Origin: Halothece sp. PCC 7418
GTDB lineage: Bacteria; Cyanobacteriota; Cyanobacteriia; Cyanobacteriales; Rubidibacteraceae
Direction: 5' to 3'
Length of the DNA: 64,000 nucleotides
Assembly: GCF_000317635.1 (NCBI RefSeq)
Contig: NC_019779.1
Span: 868,001-932,000 of the forward strand
Shown here: positions 61,476 to 64,000 of the stretch, in pieces
Position numbering within the stretch: position 1 is the first letter of the stretch
How the letters are laid out: each line of letters starts with the position of its first letter
Made by a program: the position numbers and the translations under genes
The notes under the pieces: generated by a model
Seen by the model: the letters and a program-made list of their open reading frames with translations, nothing else
Told to the model about the DNA's origin: nothing
Databases searched by the model: none

Positions 61476-61952
61476 ATGAATCTAACAGAGTTATTAGAAC
61501 CCATCGCGCAGTTTTTTCGTTCCCTGAATCTCCCTGAACCGATTACCCACTGGGGACATCCCGCGATGATGGGAGTTGTAATTTTTGTCATGGGAACATT
61601 TGTGGGAATTACAGGCTGGAAAGGACGTTTAGTTCAGGATCAAGGAGTCGCACTCGAAAATAAAAGTAATCATCGTAAGTTAGCGCCTTGGATGTTTACG
61701 TTTATGGCGTTGGGTTATACAGGGGGAGTATTATCGTTGGTGATGCAAGAAAAGCCGATTTTGGAAAGTCCTCATTTTCTAACTGGGACAGTTGTTTTAG
61801 GATTACTGGCGGTGAATGGCTTGATTTCTTTGACTGGCTTTGGTGGAGATAATAAACAGTTAAGAACGGCTCATGCCATTCTAGGAAGTATCGCTTTAGC
61901 CATTATGGTCATTCATGCTTTATTGGGTTTGCAGTTGGGTTTAGCCATTTAA
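61476..61952 (+). CDS. DUF4079 membrane protein
   Basis: The ATG at 61476 follows GAGGAG. The 158-residue protein has four membrane helices (about 28-45, 67-84, 98-115, 128-150) with histidines near membrane faces (THWGHPAMMGVV, RTAHAILGS, VIHALLG), in the style of cytochrome b561-like DUF4079 proteins. Haem binding is plausible but unproven. It follows glyQ by 67 nt. Confidence 0.85.
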   Translation: MNLTELLEPIAQFFRSLNLPEPITHWGHPAMMGVVIFVMGTFVGITGWKGRLVQDQGVALENKSNHRKLAPWMFTFMALGYTGGVLSLVMQEKPILESPHFLTGTVVLGLLAVNGLISLTGFGGDNKQLRTAHAILGSIALAIMVIHALLGLQLGLAI

Positions 61953-62017
61953 GGAGACCGCCGAGAAGTCCCCATCCACAATTGATAAAGTCATTTGGGA
62001 TTGCTGTCTGGAGTTGC

Positions 62018-62782
62018 TCAAAGCACTAAGTTGTATCGTTGCAGCATCGCTTCCAAAGTTTGGGGAAGGGTCGCTTTTAAATCGGTTTCTCCTCGAAATG
62101 AAAGCTGTTGTGGGTTTGGGAGATCAAAGGGATAACCTCCTTCCCAGCGTTCCATTTTGGTCAGTAAAATTTGCTCCCGTTGTTTGCATTGTAACGCATA
62201 CCCTAATTCTAAACTGACCGTTGGACTGGGAAGCAGTATCGCTGTTTTTTCATTAGGAATGTGCGCTAGGGGAGTTCCATCTGCGATAAAAATCAAACTT
62301 TTCCGAATTTTTCGTAATTGACTGTTACTTAAGCGAATCGGGTCATCTTTGGGACGCACTGAAAACTCTAGACTGACGGGAACTCGGGCTTGTTGATTAA
62401 ATGTTTCTATTGTTTCTTGTAAGGCTTCTGCTAAAACCTCATAAGCAGCAGCATACTCTTGCTGATAGGAAAAATAAATGATGGGATCAAGTAACGCGCT
62501 GACATCTTGCTTAATAAAGTAAATTTCCTGAGAAATCAGATCGATGTTGGCAATTTGATAACCGCCACTCCCTTCAATGTAGAATTCCACGGTTTCCCCA
62601 CTGAGATACCGTTGAAACCATTCTGCTGACTCTACTGTTTCGCGTTCATCTAAAAAATCGGCTCTCAGTCCAGATTTCAACAAACTGCTTTTACTCAGTC
62701 GCAAATCATGAGGGCGTTGCATTACCTCTCGCAGCGGTTCGTATTCTTGTAAATACCACGCTCTCAGCGCAATAATTGCCAT
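62018..62782 (-). CDS. Protein with ELGYA-type motif, deoxyribosyltransferase/TIR-like fold suspected
   Basis: The ATG at 62782 follows GGGAG. The 254-residue protein has no clear named family. Its C-terminal part reads LIFIADGTPLAHIPNEKTAILLPSPTVSLELGYALQCKQREQILL: the IADxT...ELGYAL pairing resembles nucleoside deoxyribosyltransferase- and TIR-like folds, where the Glu is catalytic. The N-terminal half is helical and acidic. The first 30 codons and upstream DNA are duplicated at 62945-63094. Function unknown. Confidence 0.6.
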   Translation of the reverse strand: MAIIALRAWYLQEYEPLREVMQRPHDLRLSKSSLLKSGLRADFLDERETVESAEWFQRYLSGETVEFYIEGSGGYQIANIDLISQEIYFIKQDVSALLDPIIYFSYQQEYAAAYEVLAEALQETIETFNQQARVPVSLEFSVRPKDDPIRLSNSQLRKIRKSLIFIADGTPLAHIPNEKTAILLPSPTVSLELGYALQCKQREQILLTKMERWEGGYPFDLPNPQQLSFRGETDLKATLPQTLEAMLQRYNLVL

Positions 62783-62843
62783 ATTTCTCTCCCAATCAAC
62801 ACGCATCAGGCATGATAGCAATTATTTTTTAGTTTTGGGGAAT
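62694..62843. repeat. 150-bp direct repeat, copy 1
   Basis: Covers the first 30 codons and about 60 bp upstream of the gene at 62018-62782. It matches 62945-63094 with two differences seen (62698 and in the GCAGCGG/GCAGTGG word). Confidence 0.88.
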
Positions 62844-62860
62844 GGCTTTGATCGTAGGTT

Positions 62861-62935
62861 GAGTTAGTGACAGCGTAACCCAACTCAACTTGGTCAGTGT
62901 TGAGTTGCACAGGATTCAACCCAACCTAAGTTTTG
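62861..62935. repeat. GTTGAGTT palindrome cluster
   Basis: GTAGGTTGAGTT...AACCCAACTCAA and GTTGAGTTGCACAGGATTCAACCCAACC lie between the two 150-bp repeats and belong to the dispersed palindromes seen at 5101-5236. Confidence 0.7.
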
Positions 62936-62944
62936 CTGCTTGTG

Positions 62945-63094
62945 CTCAATCGCAAATCATGAGGGCGTTGCATTACCTCTCGCAGTGGTTCGTATTCTTG
63001 TAAATACCACGCTCTCAGCGCAATAATTGCCATATTTCTCTCCCAATCAACACGCATCAGGCATGATAGCAATTATTTTTTAGTTTTGGGGAAT
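62945..63094. repeat. 150-bp direct repeat, copy 2 (orphan 5' end)
   Basis: Second copy; its reading frame for the ELGYA protein's N-terminus (about 28 codons from the same ATG) runs into the palindrome cluster and is not a gene. It includes the GGGAG ribosome site and upstream DNA, so a promoter may have been copied too. Confidence 0.85.
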
Positions 63095-63096
63095 TA

Positions 63097-64000
63097 CTAA
63101 AATAGTGCTTGCCATTTTGGATATCCTTCCTGAAACACTGCTTCTAAACGCTGATAACTGGCTTCAGGGGAGTTCTCTTGTAAGGGAGTCGATAAATGAA
63201 CCCACAGACAATTTCGCTCGCGCAAACTGCGAGTTCCGATGACACCAGACCAAAGACGAGAATTAGCCTTTAAAAGATTACGATTCATTTTGTAAACAAA
63301 ATCCCCAATATTCGTGGTACTTTCTCCCTGAGAGGTAATGCAAGTGCTTAAATAAGCATAGCTTTCATCATGATAAAGTTGGTATGCTCCCAAGTTCGGG
63401 AGGGTCTTGGAACGTTTATCTGACTCTACCTTTCCCCGCTTGAGATAGCGACTGGCAAAACCGCCAACATTGCCAAATGTTCCGCCAATATGCCTTAATT
63501 CAACAGTGACTGCCTGATTTTGTTGACGATAGAGATATTGTTGTCCAGAGCGAAATTGTTGAACATAGTCGTTTATGGAATCGGTTTCGTCTGTCAGGGG
63601 AACACTACTTTCTCTTGTCCAACCTTTCAGACTGAGTTGAGAGGGAAAGTTTAAGGGGGGAACTTGTCTGCGTCCAACTTCAGGGAAAAAGAAGGTGAAG
63701 AGAGTCACTACAGAAATCATCAAACCGAGTCCTGATAAAAAACGGAGACGGGAAGGATTAGATTCAGGAGGGCTGGTTGATTCTCCTTCAGAAGAAGCAG
63801 TTTCAGGTTTAGAATTTTCTGTTGTTTCTTCTGCTTGCTTGACTTTTAATTGATTTTCATAATGTTCATAAATAAAGTGGGCACTGACAATCCAAATGCT
63901 AAACGCAGCTAAGGAAAAAATTTGGCTGCCTTCACTACCATGCCAATACTCAAACGCAGTCGGATCGGAAACGACAACCGCTAATAGCGCCACTCGTACG
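63097..64000 (-). CDS. Cyanoexosortase-associated protein, 5' end outside window
   Basis: The frame stays open to the window edge, so the gene probably begins beyond 64000; the first visible start-like codon is a GTG at 63993. The visible 298 residues have membrane helices (about 24-43 and 86-102) around a charged linker, then a domain SLKGWTRESSVPLTD...QAVTVELRHIGGTFGNVGGFASRYL...CLWVHLSTPL, in the style of EpsI-like proteins encoded beside cyanoexosortase A. They assist membrane sorting of PEP-CTERM-type proteins. The exosortase itself would be expected upstream, outside the window. Confidence 0.68.
   Translation of the reverse strand, partial: VRVALLAVVVSDPTAFEYWHGSEGSQIFSLAAFSIWIVSAHFIYEHYENQLKVKQAEETTENSKPETASSEGESTSPPESNPSRLRFLSGLGLMISVVTLFTFFFPEVGRRQVPPLNFPSQLSLKGWTRESSVPLTDETDSINDYVQQFRSGQQYLYRQQNQAVTVELRHIGGTFGNVGGFASRYLKRGKVESDKRSKTLPNLGAYQLYHDESYAYLSTCITSQGESTTNIGDFVYKMNRNLLKANSRLWSGVIGTRSLRERNCLWVHLSTPLQENSPEASYQRLEAVFQEGYPKWQALF

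Overview
The window reads as a cyanobacterial chromosome. HIP1 octamers (GCGATCGC, often as CGCGATCGCG) occur throughout, and many gene families are typical of or restricted to cyanobacteria (DUF2862, DUF2811, DUF3122, DUF4079, TIGR02652, the CoaR/CoaT and PetR/PetP pairs, a 4-Cys-prefix WD40 kinase, cyanoexosortase accessory). The rRNA operon carries tRNA-Ile and tRNA-Ala in its spacer. Sulfide:quinone oxidoreductase and the style of the HIP1 repeats suggest a Halothece/Aphanothece/Dactylococcopsis-like unicellular halophile; that genus-level guess is inference only.

Layout. 0-1.7 kb: end of a MntA/HepT toxin-antitoxin pair and a DUF3800 protein. 1.8-10.6 kb: a sulfide-handling island. It holds sqr, an ArsR-type repressor and an RND membrane-fusion protein in one operon. 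Divergent from it lie DUF2892, rhodanese, a CxxC flavoprotein, an SCP2-fold protein and an RND pump. A shared control region contains two AATATATRAC boxes, each lying on one of the two divergent promoters. 10.5-17.3 kb: HicAB, a DUF3365 haem protein, a decayed IS605 element, two DUF3122 paralogues, a Coq4-like protein and four small secreted proteins. 17.5-30 kb: metal homeostasis: periplasmic rhodanese, the copper-switch pair petR/petP, an ArsA-like ATPase, the cobalt sensor coaR with the cobalt exporter coaT (the promoter between them has the 20-bp spacer typical of MerR activation), an HMA2 protein, FeoC, a ferritin-like protein, feoB and a tandem-domain feoA. 30.3-35.7 kb: a single-chain type IIG restriction-methylase, ribokinase and cobU. 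35.8-37.8 kb: an intact IS607-type element (tnpA+tnpB). 37.8-38.1 kb: a structured RNA with a perfect Shine-Dalgarno, a 23-codon ORF and a strong terminator. 38.2-44 kb: Fe-S photolyase, a phased cluster of DnaA boxes, hemY, pth, tadA, grxC, rpsD. 44-55 kb: SAM hydroxide adenosyltransferase, WD40 kinase, a recombining set of Uma2 genes, a sorted trypsin-like protease, two overlapping MscS channels, mnmE. 55.2-60.2 kb: rRNA operon on the minus strand. 60.5-64 kb: glyQ, DUF4079, an ELGYA-motif protein whose 5' end is duplicated, and an exosortase accessory gene cut by the window edge.

The strongest candidates for a second look are the sulfide island with its shared operator, the structured RNA/micro-ORF at 37.84-38.07 kb, the phased DnaA boxes at 39.76-39.83 kb, and the four-gene small secreted cluster with curlin-like spacing at 15.7-17.3 kb. 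Gene boundaries were read by eye; rRNA ends and IS ends are approximate.
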